Positions 8,235 to 19,600 of a stretch of DNA of 32,935 nt are shown in pieces (positions within the stretch are counted from its first letter, which is position 1; every line of letters begins with the position of its first letter). The DNA is from Bacteroidota bacterium (GTDB lineage Bacteria > Bacteroidota > Bacteroidia > Chitinophagales > Chitinophagaceae), in assembly GCA_029561305.1 (NCBI GenBank), contig JAKQJG010000080.1, forward strand, positions 1 to 32,935, written 5' to 3'. The notes beneath the pieces were generated by a model. That model saw only the letters and a list, made by a program, of their open reading frames with translations. It did not search any database and was not told where the DNA came from. The position numbers were made by a program, and so were the translations under genes.

Positions 8235-9776
8235 ATGAAACAAAAAATAATATTGATTGCAACTTCTCTAACGGTTGTTTTTGGAAGTTGTACCAAGCTG
8301 GATGAAAAATTAAACGGTGAGACCAGTCCTAGTGAAACAGGCGGCACTGCCAATGTTACTGCCCTTCTTACCGGAGCCTATAACAGTTTCAGGAGTATGT
8401 ACCAGGACCAGGGAAACCTGCTTGCCTTGGGCGAAATGTCTACTGACGCCATGCTCGGGCCCACACGTGGTGGCGACTGGGATGATAATGGTGCCTGGAG
8501 AGTATTGCATACACATCGTTTTGATGGTGACAACGTTCACGTAAGAGACGTATTTTCTGGTCTTGGTGGTGTAAACTATGCCGCAACCGATATCCTGCGT
8601 TTTTCCCCAACTCCTCAGCAGGCTGCAGAGGCAAGGTTTTTAAGAGCACTGGCTCAATACCTGTTACTTGATCTTTTTGACCAGGTTCCTTACAGAGAAC
8701 CAGGTGAGAGTGTTGTGTTGCCTTCACAGGTAAGAAAGGGCACAGCAGCGCTGGATTATATCATCGGAGAGTTAAATGCAATTATTCCGGATTTGCCCAC
8801 TGCTCCTGTTACAAAAGCTAATAAAGATGCAGCAAGGTGTTTATTGATGAAATGTTATCTGAACAAAGGTGTGTATGCTAACAGGGAAGCGCCCACTTTT
8901 GATGCAGCAGATATGCAGCAGGTAATTACCCTGGCCGACCAGGTAATGGCAGGTCCTTATGCTTTTGCAGCTAACTACTTCGATAATTTTGCTCCAAACA
9001 ATGGCACTATCGGAAGCGAAAATATTTTTACACAAGAAAATATTGGAGGTGTTTCTTCAGGAGGTCTTCGTTCACGCTGGTATATGACAATGCATTACAA
9101 CCAGCAGCCTAGTGGCTGGAATGGTTTTACTTCATTATCTGATTTTTATAATAAATTTGAAGCATCGGATGTAAGGCGTGGCGTTGCATATAACTACGGT
9201 TCGTACCCTGTTAACGGGCATGTGAATCCCGCTAATGCGGTTAACGTAGGGTTCCTTATCGGTCAGCAGTACCACATGGTTACAGGCGCAGCATTGCAGG
9301 ACAGAACAGGTGCACCGCTGGCATTTACACCAGATGTAAAGATTATCGAAAAAGGTACCAACCTGGAAGTAACGGGTATCCGTGCTTACAAAACGCCGAT
9401 CGACTACCAGTTTACTGAAAACGGGAACGTAGATAATGACAATCCTATCTTCAGGTTGGCTGATGTAATGTTGATGAAAGCAGAAGCCCAATTGCGTACA
9501 AATAATGCAGCTGGCGGTTTGGCTATTGTTAACACCATCCGTGCTAACAGGGGTGCTTCTAACCTGGCTTCATTAACTGAAGAAACAATGCTTGACGAAA
9601 GAGCAAGGGAAATGTATTATGAAACATGGAGAAGGCAGGATCTTGTAAGGTTCGGCAAATTCCTGGATCCAATGCAGGAAAAATCTGAAACGAGCGATCC
9701 TAAATACCTGTTGTTTCCCATTCCAAACGGCCAGTTAGCAGCTAACCCAAATCTTGTTGCTAATCCTGGGTACTAA
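8235..9776 (+). CDS. SusD/RagB-family surface lipoprotein
   Basis: Nutrient-binding lid that works with the SusC transporter on the outer face of the outer membrane. 513 residues with a lipoprotein signal peptide and lipobox FGSC, so the mature protein begins at Cys19. The N-terminal part shows helical TPR-like sequence (EARFLRALAQYLLLDLFDQVPY, a SusD hallmark) and the C-terminal part shows DERAREMYYETWRRQDLVRF followed by FPIPNGQLAANPNL, both characteristic of the family. It follows susC on the same strand with 24 bases between, and a strong terminator follows 33 bases after its stop, so susC-susD probably form a two-gene transcript. Ligand not inferable from sequence alone. Confidence 0.96.
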   Translation: MKQKIILIATSLTVVFGSCTKLDEKLNGETSPSETGGTANVTALLTGAYNSFRSMYQDQGNLLALGEMSTDAMLGPTRGGDWDDNGAWRVLHTHRFDGDNVHVRDVFSGLGGVNYAATDILRFSPTPQQAAEARFLRALAQYLLLDLFDQVPYREPGESVVLPSQVRKGTAALDYIIGELNAIIPDLPTAPVTKANKDAARCLLMKCYLNKGVYANREAPTFDAADMQQVITLADQVMAGPYAFAANYFDNFAPNNGTIGSENIFTQENIGGVSSGGLRSRWYMTMHYNQQPSGWNGFTSLSDFYNKFEASDVRRGVAYNYGSYPVNGHVNPANAVNVGFLIGQQYHMVTGAALQDRTGAPLAFTPDVKIIEKGTNLEVTGIRAYKTPIDYQFTENGNVDNDNPIFRLADVMLMKAEAQLRTNNAAGGLAIVNTIRANRGASNLASLTEETMLDERAREMYYETWRRQDLVRFGKFLDPMQEKSETSDPKYLLFPIPNGQLAANPNLVANPGY

Positions 9777-9809
9777 TCAGGTTTTCGTAATCATACTTTT
9801 TTAAATATT

Positions 9810-9846
9810 ACTAAAGGTCATTGTTTCAATGGCCTTTAGTTTTTTT
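9810..9846 (+). terminator. Rho-independent terminator after susCD
   Basis: A 14-base stem (9810-9823 paired with 9827-9840, one G-U pair) closed by a three-base TTT loop is followed by an unbroken run of T at 9840-9846. It sits between susD and the first VCBS gene and separates the two transcription units. Confidence 0.88.
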
Positions 9847-9861
9847 ATACCTTAATTCAGT

Positions 9862-9869
9862 TAATTTTG
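9862..9869 (+). promoter_or_regulatory. Putative -7 promoter element for the VCBS operon
   Basis: TAATTTTG is a full match to the Bacteroidota -7 consensus TAnnTTTG and lies 31 bases upstream of the first VCBS ATG, just after the terminator. The -33 position falls in the T-run and lacks a clear TTTG. Predicted leader is about 25 bases. Confidence 0.5.
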
Positions 9870-9900
9870 GTATACACGTATCTCTAACAATTCTCCATTA

Positions 9901-12900
9901 ATGCGATCACTGTTTCTTTATTTTTTTGCCTGTGTAATTATCCTGTCCTGCAATGATAAACAGGTGGCTGATAACACACTTTTTACGCTTGCTCAAAACA
10001 CTGGTATTGATTTCAATAATAAAGTGGTTGATCAGAAATACGAGAATAGTTTCTTTTACCGCAATTATTATAATGGCGGTGGTGTTGCCATTGCTGATAT
10101 CAATAATGATGGACTCTGTGATGTATTGTTTACTTCCAACATGGGAGAAAATAAACTGTACCTGAATAAAGGTGGCCTTACATTCGAGGACATAACTGCT
10201 GCATCAGGAATGAAACAGGACAGCATGTGGAGCGCCGGTGCCACGTTTGCTGATGTGGATGGCGATGGCTGGCTCGATCTGTATGTATGCAATGCAGGCC
10301 ATATGAAAAATGGTAACCGGAGGAATAAATTGTATATCAACAATCACAACCTTACTTTCACGGAATCTGCTGCTAAATATGGCCTTGCTATAAAAGCGTA
10401 TACCACACACGCTTCTTTTTTTGATTATGACCTTGACGGCGATTTAGATTGTTTTATGATCAATAACAGCCCACTGCCATTGAACAACCTTGGTTATGAG
10501 AACAGGCGTAACCTTCCTGATTCAGCCTGGCCCGTGCCTGATATTTTAAAAGGAGGCGGCGATCATCTTTTTCAAAATGACAATGGCTATTTTAAAGAAG
10601 TAACCCTGCAGGCCGGTATTCACGGCAGCCTTTTGAGTTTTGGGCTAGGCGTTTCTGTTGGAGATATCAATAATGATGGTTACCCCGATGTGTATGTGGC
10701 AAATGATTCTTACGAAAGGGACTACCTCTATATCAATCAAAAAAATGGCAGCTTTAAAGACGAAGCAGAAAGCTGTTTTGAACAAATGAGTTTTTCTTCG
10801 ATGGGTGCTGATATTGCTGATATTAATAACGATGGCTACAGTGATATTTTCACCACCGATATGCTGCCCGACAACGATTTCAGGCTAAAAACACTGGGCG
10901 CTTTTGACAATATTGATCTTTACAACAAACGTATACAGGTGGGCTTATACAGGCAGTTTATGAAAAACTGCCTGTTTGTAAATAACAGGAGCGGTGAGTT
11001 TATTGAGTCCGCCAATTTTAGTGGTGTGTCTGCAAGCGACTGGAGCTGGGGTGCCTTATTTTTTGATGCAGACAACGATGGACTCAACGATATTTTTGTT
11101 TGCAATGGCATTAACCATGATGTGACCAATCTTGATTTCATGGATTTTTTTGCCAATGAATTAATTCAAAACATGGCGTTGTCGGGTCAAAAGGAAAGTG
11201 TAGATTCTGTATTAATGCATATTCCCGTAACGGCTGTGCCCAATAAGATGTTTAAGAACAACGGTAATCTTTCTTTTAGCGATGCTGGTAATGACTGGGG
11301 TTTCTCCACACCCAGCTTTTCTAACGGGGCCGCCTATGCTGATCTTGATAATGACGGCGACCTTGACCTGGTGATCAACAATGAAAACCAGCCGGCATTT
11401 GTATATGAGAATCATTCAAAAAAGCAGAACAAACATAATTATATTGGAGTAACGTTGAAGGGTATTTCCAAAAATGCATTTGCCATTGGAAGCAAGATAA
11501 AAGTATATAAAGGCAACGAAATATTTACAAGGGAAGTCATTCCCAGCCGTGGCTTCCAGAGCAGTGTAGACTATAAACAAATTATCGGCGTTGGAAAAAA
11601 TGAGTCAGTGGATTCCATGATCATCATCTGGCCAAACAGAACTTATACAAAAGTGGATAAACCAGCGCTCAATAAAGTTTTTACCATTCAGCAACCTGTA
11701 TCTTCCCCTGTTTACCATTTTGATGAACCTGCTGTTTCCACTTTATTACAGGAAGTGCCGGTTAGTTTAGACAAACACAAAGAAGACGATTATATCGATT
11801 TTTATTACGAACGGAATTTACCTGAGCAGTTGAGTAAAGAAGGACCGAAGATCGCTGCAGGTGACATCAACGGCGACGGACTGGATGATATGTATATTGG
11901 AGGAGCTAAAGATCAAAGCGGGCAATTATATGTTCAAAAGGCAGATGGAGGATTTACAAAAGCAAATGCTTCCTTCTTTGAGAAATACAAAGACCTTGAA
12001 GATGCTGCTGTATTATTTTTTGATGCAGATAAAGATGGGGATCTTGATTTGTATATAGGCGCAGGTGGCAACAATGCAGAGCCCAACCAGCGTGCCACGC
12101 AGCACAGGTTATTTAAAAATGACGGCAAGGGTAATTTTACTTTTGATGCTTTGGCTTTTTCCCGTAACAATATGAATATAGCCGTTGCTGTTAATTATGA
12201 TTATGACGGTGATGGCGACGAAGACCTTTTTGTTGGCGGCAGAAGTGTTCCATTTAATTATGGAGCGGCACCACAAAGTTATTTATTCAGGAATGATGGA
12301 AAGGGGCATTTTTTGGATGTGACGGCCGAGCTCAGTACGCTCATTAAGTACATAGGCATGGTAACCGGTGCTGTATGGGCTGATATAAACGGAGATGCTG
12401 ACAAAGAACTTATTATCACAGGTCAGTGGATGGCAACCCGGATATTTTCTTATAACAAAACCTATAATAAGTTTGAAGAATTACGGAATACAAATCTGCA
12501 TAACAAAGAAGGCTGGTGGCAGTCCATTGCCGCTGCTGATGTAAATGGAGACGGTACAACAGATTTGATACTGGGTAATATTGGCGAGAACTTTTACCTG
12601 CGGCCGGATTCTGTACAACCGGTAAAATTATGGATGCATGATTTTGACAACAATGGAACAGCCGAGCAGTTTTTAACAAGAACAATTGACAGCAGGGATA
12701 TGCCGGTGTTTTTAAAAAGAGAGATTACCGACCAGTTCCCCGGACTTAAAAAGCAAAACTTAAAACACAAGGATTATGCTGTTAAATCCATCCAGGAACT
12801 CTTTGGAAAAGAAGTGACAGATAAATCTGAAGTGAAGCTGTTCAATTATTGTAAAAGCATTGTGGCGCTGAATGATGGCAAAGGACATTTCACTATACAG

Positions 12901-13218
12901 GCTTTACCTCTAATGGCACAACTGTCAAGTATAAACGCCATCCTTGTCACCGATATCAATGCAGACGGAAAACCGGATATCATTGCAGGCGGCAACATGT
13001 TTGAGTTTCCGCCACAGTTTGGAAGACTGGATGGGAGTTATGGCCACGCATTGCTGAATGATGGCAAAGGGAATTTTACATGGATGGAGGCCAAACAATC
13101 GGGTGTACATGTTAAGGGTGCCATAAAAGATATAAAGGAGATCCAATCAAAACAGGGAAGAAGGATAATTGTGGCGAGAAATAATGATCAGCCTGTAGTA
13201 TTGCAGTTAAAAAAGTAG
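9901..13218 (+). CDS. FG-GAP/VCBS repeat lipoprotein with ASPIC/UnbV domain (copy 1)
   Basis: 1,105 residues. A lipoprotein signal ends in lipobox ILSC (mature Cys17). Two sets of FG-GAP/VCBS blades flank a central ASPIC/UnbV domain at about residues 515-587 (KIKVYKGNEIFTREV, then SRGFQSSVDYKQIIGVG and IIIWPNRTY). Calcium-loop motifs of the DxNxDGxxD type recur: DINNDGLCD (66), DVDGDGWLD (119), DYDLDGDLD (176), DINNDGYPD (255), DADNDGLND (389), DLDNDGDLD (481), DINGDGLDD (655), DADKDGDLD (708), DYDGDGDED (767), DVNGDGTTD (880), DINADGKPD (1019). The family fold is an integrin-like beta-propeller, and UnbV-domain proteins are known from CRTAC1 and enediyne clusters, but no catalytic role is established. 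A surface-bound, calcium-stabilised binding protein is the likeliest role. First of three tandem relatives, 14 bases before the next. Confidence 0.93.
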   Translation: MRSLFLYFFACVIILSCNDKQVADNTLFTLAQNTGIDFNNKVVDQKYENSFFYRNYYNGGGVAIADINNDGLCDVLFTSNMGENKLYLNKGGLTFEDITAASGMKQDSMWSAGATFADVDGDGWLDLYVCNAGHMKNGNRRNKLYINNHNLTFTESAAKYGLAIKAYTTHASFFDYDLDGDLDCFMINNSPLPLNNLGYENRRNLPDSAWPVPDILKGGGDHLFQNDNGYFKEVTLQAGIHGSLLSFGLGVSVGDINNDGYPDVYVANDSYERDYLYINQKNGSFKDEAESCFEQMSFSSMGADIADINNDGYSDIFTTDMLPDNDFRLKTLGAFDNIDLYNKRIQVGLYRQFMKNCLFVNNRSGEFIESANFSGVSASDWSWGALFFDADNDGLNDIFVCNGINHDVTNLDFMDFFANELIQNMALSGQKESVDSVLMHIPVTAVPNKMFKNNGNLSFSDAGNDWGFSTPSFSNGAAYADLDNDGDLDLVINNENQPAFVYENHSKKQNKHNYIGVTLKGISKNAFAIGSKIKVYKGNEIFTREVIPSRGFQSSVDYKQIIGVGKNESVDSMIIIWPNRTYTKVDKPALNKVFTIQQPVSSPVYHFDEPAVSTLLQEVPVSLDKHKEDDYIDFYYERNLPEQLSKEGPKIAAGDINGDGLDDMYIGGAKDQSGQLYVQKADGGFTKANASFFEKYKDLEDAAVLFFDADKDGDLDLYIGAGGNNAEPNQRATQHRLFKNDGKGNFTFDALAFSRNNMNIAVAVNYDYDGDGDEDLFVGGRSVPFNYGAAPQSYLFRNDGKGHFLDVTAELSTLIKYIGMVTGAVWADINGDADKELIITGQWMATRIFSYNKTYNKFEELRNTNLHNKEGWWQSIAAADVNGDGTTDLILGNIGENFYLRPDSVQPVKLWMHDFDNNGTAEQFLTRTIDSRDMPVFLKREITDQFPGLKKQNLKHKDYAVKSIQELFGKEVTDKSEVKLFNYCKSIVALNDGKGHFTIQALPLMAQLSSINAILVTDINADGKPDIIAGGNMFEFPPQFGRLDGSYGHALLNDGKGNFTWMEAKQSGVHVKGAIKDIKEIQSKQGRRIIVARNNDQPVVLQLKK

Positions 13219-13232
13219 GGGGTGCATTTATT

Positions 13233-16200
13233 TTGAAGAAGCAATTTTTTTTATATAATAATTTTTACAGCACAGCAGGCCTTGCTGTGATTTTTTACTG
13301 CCTGTGTTTTGCTGCCTGCAAGGAAAAAAAGCAAATGGAGCCCGTTTTGTTCCAGTTAGCAGACAGCACCGGCGTTAATTTTCAGAATACCGTTATAGAC
13401 AGCAAAGAAGAAAACAGTTTTCTTTTCCGTAATTTTTATAACGGCGGCGGCGTTGCAACCGGCGATATCAATAATGATGGACTGGCTGACCTGTTGCTCA
13501 CCTCCAACATGGGGGAAAATAAACTCTATCTTAACAAAGGCAACCTGAGATTTGAAGATATTACAGCAGCATCAGGCATGAAGCAGGATAGCATGTGGAG
13601 CACCGGTGTAACATTTGCAGATGTGAATAATGATGGCTGGCTGGATATATATATCTGTAATTCCGGTCATATTGCAACGGGTAACCGGATGAACAAATTG
13701 TACATCAACAAGCAGGATCTTTCTTTTAAAGAGTCTGCTGCCGAATATGGATTGAATCATTCCGGCTTTTGCACACAAGCCTCTTTTTTTGATTATGATA
13801 TGGATGGTGATCTTGACTGTTTTATTATTAACAACAGCCCGCTGCCATTTACAACAGTGAATGCCGGCAACATGAGAGACAAAGATGTGAAGGACTGGAC
13901 CGGTGACGAGAAAATAAAGGACGGCGGTAATCATTTATTTAAAAATGAAAATGGTTTTTATAAAGAAGTTACAAGGGAGGCAGGTTTGCATAGTGGAATT
14001 GTGAGTTATGGCCTGGGGGTTTATACAGGTGATATCAACAATGATGGCTATCCTGATATTTATGTAGGCAATGACTTTATCGAAAAAGATTATTGCTATA
14101 TCAATCAAAAGAACGGAACATTTAAAGATGAAATGGAACAGTGTATGCAGTCGATCAGCATGTCGTCTATGAGTACAGATGTGGCAGATATCAACAATGA
14201 TGGTTACCCGGAAATATTCACTACGGATATGATTCCGGATGATGACTACAGGCTGAAAACGACCGGCACATTTGACAATTTTGAATTGTACAATACAAAA
14301 CAAAAGCAGGGCTTGTATCACCAGTATGTAAAAAACTGTTTACAATTAAACAATGGCAATGGCACATTTTCGGAGATCAGCAATTTCACCGGCACGTTTG
14401 GAACCGACTGGAGCTGGGGCGCTGTTTTTCTTGACGCAGACAATGATGGACTAAGCGATTTATTTGTTTGTAATGGCATTAATAAGGATGTTGGTGACCT
14501 GGACTACCTCGATTTTTTTTCTAATGATGTTTATGCCAGCATGCTTCAAACCGGTAAAAAACCGGAAATAAATGAGATACTACAACATATACCTGTTCAT
14601 CCCTTGCCCAACAGGGTCTTTAGGAACAAAGGTAATTTGCAGTTTGAAGATGTTGGCAATAGCTGGGGTTTTTCAACTCCTGGTTTTTCTAATAGCGTGG
14701 CGTATGCAGATCTGGACAACGACGGCGACCTGGACATTGTCATCAATAATGAGAACCAACCGGCATCGGTTTACAAGAATAATTCGAGGGTGCAAAACAG
14801 GAATAACTATATCGGTATATCGTTGAAGGGTAGCCCAAAAAATAAGTTCGCTATAGGGGCAAAAATTAAAGTGTACAAGGGTAAAGAAATATTTACACGG
14901 GAAGTAATGCCCAGCCGTGGATTTCAAAGCAGCGTGGATCATAAGCAAATTATCGGGCTGGGTGTGATTCCGGCGGTGGATTCAATGATCATCATATGGC
15001 CCGACAGATCATACAGCAGGATTGATCAACCTGCATTAAACAAAGTTCATACTATACAATATTCACCAGCCCCTTTGTATGGTTTTGAAGAAAGAACAAA
15101 CGCAAGCTTATTGGAGACGGTGAGTGCCAATATGGATAGGCATGCAGAAGATGACTATGTAGATTTTTATTATGAGCGAAATTTACCTGAGCAATTAAGC
15201 AAAGAGGGACCAAAGATTGCGGTTGGTGATGTTGATAGCGATGGGCTGGAGGATCTATATATTGGCGGAGCAAAAAATCAGCCCGGTCAGTTATATCTTC
15301 AAACAGGAGAGGGCGGTTTTGTAAAAAAGGAACAGCCTTTATTTAAGCAGTATGGCGACCTGGAAGATGTGGCAGTATTATTTTTTGACGCAGATAAAGA
15401 TGGTGACCTGGATTTATTTATTGGTGCTGGTGGTAATAATATTGAACCCAATCAAAGAGAAATACAACACCGCTTGTATAAGAACGATGGCAAAGCGAAT
15501 TTCTCCATTGATGGACGTGCTTTCCAGGGAAATAATATGAATATATCCGTAGCAGTAAATTACGACTACGATAATGACGGGGATGAAGATTTGTTTGTGG
15601 GCAGCAGGAGTATTCCTTTTAATTATGGCAGTTCGCCACAAAGTTATTTGTATCAAAATAACGGGCAGGGGCATTTCACGGATGTATCGCAACAATTAAA
15701 CCCATTAATAGCCAATGCAGGCATGATCACTGGTGCGGTGTGGGCCAATGTGGCTGGAGATGACCGTAAAGAGTTAATCATTACCGGGCAATGGATGAGT
15801 ACGAAAATATTCAGCTACAATAAAGCCGCCAATAAATTTGAAGAACTGCAAAACACAAACCTGCAGGATAAAGAAGGCTGGTGGCAAACTATTGCAGCCA
15901 CTGATATTAATGGAGATGGAAAAACAGACCTGGTGATTGGGAATATTGGTGAGAATTTTTATTTGCGCCCTGCAAAAGACAACCCGGTAAAGCTCTGGCT
16001 GAATGATTTTGATGGGAACGGCACTTCGGAACAATTTATAACCAGGACAATAAAGGGAAAGGATATGCCGGTGTTTTTAAGAAGAGATATTACAGATCAG
16101 TTCCCCGGGTTAAAAAAAGAAAACCTGAAAAATAGTGACTATGCAGTAAAATCAATCCAGGAGTTGTTTAGTAAAGTGGTGATAGAACAATCGAAACAAA

Positions 16201-16583
16201 AGACTTTTAATTATTGCAAAAGTATTGTTGCTGTGAATGATGGTAATGGTCATTTTACATTGCAGGAATTACCAGTGATGGTGCAATTGTCAAGCGTGAA
16301 TGCTGTTTGTGCAACAGACATCAATAAGGATGGCAAGCCCGATTTGATCATTGGCGGCAACCTGTTCGAATTTCCACCCCAGTTTGGAAGGCTGGATGCC
16401 AGCTATGGCCATATACTGCTGAATGATGGCAAAGGAAATTTCACCGGCACTCAACCCAGCTATTCGGGAATGAGTTTAAAGGGAGCAGTAAAAGATATCA
16501 GGTTGATAAAGACAAAACAGGCTGATGTGATATTGGTGGCGCAGAACAATCAAAAACCTGTTGTGTACAGGGTAAAAAGATGA
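13233..16583 (+). CDS. FG-GAP/VCBS repeat lipoprotein with ASPIC/UnbV domain (copy 2)
   Basis: 1,116 residues, a close paralogue of the preceding protein along its whole length (for example both contain GGVA-DINNDGL, ASGMKQDSMWS, DFYYERNLPEQLSKEGPKIA and FEFPPQFGRLD). The start is the TTG at 13233: no ATG precedes the conserved region, and starting here gives a lipoprotein signal with lipobox FAAC (mature Cys29) followed by KEKK. The nearest in-frame ATG (at MEPVLF) would remove the signal. The central ASPIC/UnbV domain lies near residues 526-597 (AKIKVYKGKEIFTREV), with VCBS calcium loops on both sides (DINNDGLAD, DVNNDGWLD, DYDMDGDLD, DLDNDGDLD, DADKDGDLD, DYDNDGDED, DINGDGKTD). Only 14 bases from copy 1 and 18 from copy 3, so the three are very probably one operon. 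Confidence 0.92.
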   Translation: MKKQFFLYNNFYSTAGLAVIFYCLCFAACKEKKQMEPVLFQLADSTGVNFQNTVIDSKEENSFLFRNFYNGGGVATGDINNDGLADLLLTSNMGENKLYLNKGNLRFEDITAASGMKQDSMWSTGVTFADVNNDGWLDIYICNSGHIATGNRMNKLYINKQDLSFKESAAEYGLNHSGFCTQASFFDYDMDGDLDCFIINNSPLPFTTVNAGNMRDKDVKDWTGDEKIKDGGNHLFKNENGFYKEVTREAGLHSGIVSYGLGVYTGDINNDGYPDIYVGNDFIEKDYCYINQKNGTFKDEMEQCMQSISMSSMSTDVADINNDGYPEIFTTDMIPDDDYRLKTTGTFDNFELYNTKQKQGLYHQYVKNCLQLNNGNGTFSEISNFTGTFGTDWSWGAVFLDADNDGLSDLFVCNGINKDVGDLDYLDFFSNDVYASMLQTGKKPEINEILQHIPVHPLPNRVFRNKGNLQFEDVGNSWGFSTPGFSNSVAYADLDNDGDLDIVINNENQPASVYKNNSRVQNRNNYIGISLKGSPKNKFAIGAKIKVYKGKEIFTREVMPSRGFQSSVDHKQIIGLGVIPAVDSMIIIWPDRSYSRIDQPALNKVHTIQYSPAPLYGFEERTNASLLETVSANMDRHAEDDYVDFYYERNLPEQLSKEGPKIAVGDVDSDGLEDLYIGGAKNQPGQLYLQTGEGGFVKKEQPLFKQYGDLEDVAVLFFDADKDGDLDLFIGAGGNNIEPNQREIQHRLYKNDGKANFSIDGRAFQGNNMNISVAVNYDYDNDGDEDLFVGSRSIPFNYGSSPQSYLYQNNGQGHFTDVSQQLNPLIANAGMITGAVWANVAGDDRKELIITGQWMSTKIFSYNKAANKFEELQNTNLQDKEGWWQTIAATDINGDGKTDLVIGNIGENFYLRPAKDNPVKLWLNDFDGNGTSEQFITRTIKGKDMPVFLRRDITDQFPGLKKENLKNSDYAVKSIQELFSKVVIEQSKQKTFNYCKSIVAVNDGNGHFTLQELPVMVQLSSVNAVCATDINKDGKPDLIIGGNLFEFPPQFGRLDASYGHILLNDGKGNFTGTQPSYSGMSLKGAVKDIRLIKTKQADVILVAQNNQKPVVYRVKR

Positions 16584-16601
16584 GTATCATTAAAATAATA
16601 A

Positions 16602-19600
16602 ATGGTGAAGGCCTTACAGGATAAAATAGTTTTGTTGTTGCTTGCTTCCCTTTTCCTTACTGCATGTGAGTCGAAAAAGGAAGTAAAGGATGCCCTGTTT
16701 GTTACCCTAAAAACGGAACAAACAGGAATCAGCTTTAGCAATGACCTTGCCTATGACAATAAATTCAATCTCTTCAAATACATGTACTTCTACAACGGAA
16801 GTGGTGTGGGCGCTGCTGATTTCAACAATGACGGGCTGACAGATTTGTTCTTCGGCAGCAACCAGCATAATAATAAACTGTTCCTGAATGATGGCGCAGG
16901 CATTCATTTTAAAGATGTAACCCAACAGGCAGGTATACCTGCTGACGGCGGGTGGACAAGCGGGATTTCTGTTGTTGACATCAACAATGATGGATTGATG
17001 GATATTTATGTTTGCCGCGTAGGTAAATATGAAGTGTTGCAAAGCAGGAACCTTTTACTGGTCAACCAGGGCATTGATAAAAATGGCATTCCTTCATTTA
17101 TAGATAAAGCAACCGAATACGGACTTGATTTTTCTGGCTTTAGCACACAGGCGGCCTTTTTTGACTATGATCTGGATGGGGATCTTGATATGTTTTTGTT
17201 GAACCACTCTGTTCATGAAAATGGCACGTTCCGTCCACGAAAGGATTTTATCGGAACCTATCACGACCTGTCCGGTCATCGTTTTTACAGGAATGAAGGT
17301 AACAGGTTTGCAGATGTTACAAAAGAAAGTGGTATCAACAGTTCGGCTATTGGGTATGGGTTAGGTATTGCCGTTAGTGATATCAATTTAGACGGCTGGC
17401 CGGATATTTATATTGGCAACGATTTTCATGAAAATGATTATTTATACATCAACCAGCACAATGGCAGGTTTAAAGAAGAAGGCGGTCAGCGCATGATGCA
17501 TACCAGCCAGTTCAGTATGGGCGTGGATGTGGCAGATGTCAATAACGATGCATTTCCAGAGATCATCTCTGTTGATATGCTTCCTGCTGATCCATATATT
17601 CTTAAGCGTTCTTTGGGAGAAGATGCGTATGATATTTTCAATTTTAAAATAAGTGCCGGTTATACTCATCAATACACCAGAAATAATTTCCAGTATAACC
17701 GGCGTAATAATTTATTCAGTGAGATAGGCTTATACAGCGGGATTGCTGCAACCGACTGGAGCTGGGCCCCGCTTTGGGTTGACTTTGACAACGATGGGCT
17801 GAAAGATTTATTTATTTCAAACGGTATTCCTAAACGGATGAACGATATTGATTACATCAATTTTGTTACACAGGGTGAAGTGCAGCAAATGATAAGAGAC
17901 AATAATATGCAGGGGAAAGATCTTGCGTTGATCAATAAGTTCCCGGAAATAAAATTGCCGAATAAATTTTTTAAGAACAGCGGCGATCTTTCTTTTACTG
18001 ATGAGGCAGCTATAATTGATGGGAATGAACCAACATTTTCTAACGGTGCGGTGTATGCAGACCTGGACAATGACGGCGATCTTGATATCGTGGTAAACAA
18101 TATTGATGCGGCTGTACTGGTATATGAAAATAAAACAGCCGATAGTACCAAACCGGCATCCGTTACGCTCGAACTAAAGGGCGATAATAAAAATAGAAAT
18201 GCAACCGGTGCCAGGGTAATAGTATATGCAGGAACTGACACAAGAACTTATGAAAAATACCCGGTAAAAGGATTTCTATCCAGCATGGAAATGCCTTTGC
18301 TGATCGGTACAAAAAATTCAACTATTGATTCTGTATTGTTAGTGTGGCCGGACAATAGTTTTGAAAAAATAACCTTGACTGGCTCAACACGGATGTCTTT
18401 TCGATATAAGAAAGGCCTGCCACAGTTTGATTATAGTAAGCTGACAAATAAAATGAATCAAACCGGGTTGGCAATGGAAGACATCACTGCTGCTGCTGGC
18501 ATTGATTACCTGCACCAGGAAAATCACTTTGTGGAGTTTGACAGGGAGCCATTGATACCGCACATGAATTCAACAGAAGGGCCTGCTTTGGCAGTAGCGG
18601 ATATTAATCATGATGGTCTGGAAGATTTCTTTATCGGTTCTGCAAGGGATAAAAAGCCTTCTTTGTTAATTCAACAGGTGCCTGGCAGGTTTGTAAAAAG
18701 CCATCAGCCTGTTTTGGATAAGGATAGTATGTACGAAAATACTGGTGCCTGCTTTGCAGATGTAAACAACGATGGGCATATTGATTTGCTGATTGCCAGT
18801 GGAGGTAATGAGTTTTTTGGAAAAGACTATCATACCAGGCCCAGGTTGTATTTGAATGACGGGAGGGCAAATTTTATAAAACAGGAAAATGCCTTTGGAG
18901 ATCTGTTCATTACAGCATCTTGTATTGTTTCAACTGATTTTAACGGGGATGGTTTTGTTGACCTGTTTATTGGAGGCCGGGTAGTGCCATGGGAAAATGG
19001 ACAAATACCGCAATCATACTTACTGCTCAATGATAAAACAGGAAAGTTTACAGATGCTACAAAGTCATTGGCACCTGGTCTTTCATTAGCTGGTTTTGTC
19101 ACTAATGCTTTGTGGTTTGATATTGATAAGGATGGTGACAATGACCTGTTGTTATCCTTAGAGTGGGGAGGTTTGGATGCATATATGAACGCAAATGGAA
19201 AGTTCACCAAAAAGCAATTAACGGATAAAAAGGGCTGGTGGAATTTTGTACTGCCCTGTGATGTTGACAATGATGGTGACATTGATCTGGTAGCTGGTAA
19301 TCTTGGATTGAACAGCCGGCTAAAGGCATCAATAAAAGAACCTTTGCGGCTTTACTTTAATGATTTTGATGGAAATGGGAAAAAGGAACAGGTACTTACT
19401 TACTACCTGGGGGGTAAAGAAATTCCTTTTGCCAATAAAGCGGAGCTGGAAAAGCAAATGCCTGTTTTGAAAAAGAAATTTTTGTATGCAGGCGATTTTG
19501 CAAAAGCAACATTGCAGGATCTGTTCACTAAAGAAAAATTAGATGCCGCCATTTTGCATACTGCTGACTATATGAGCAATGCCGTATTTATAAATAAGGG

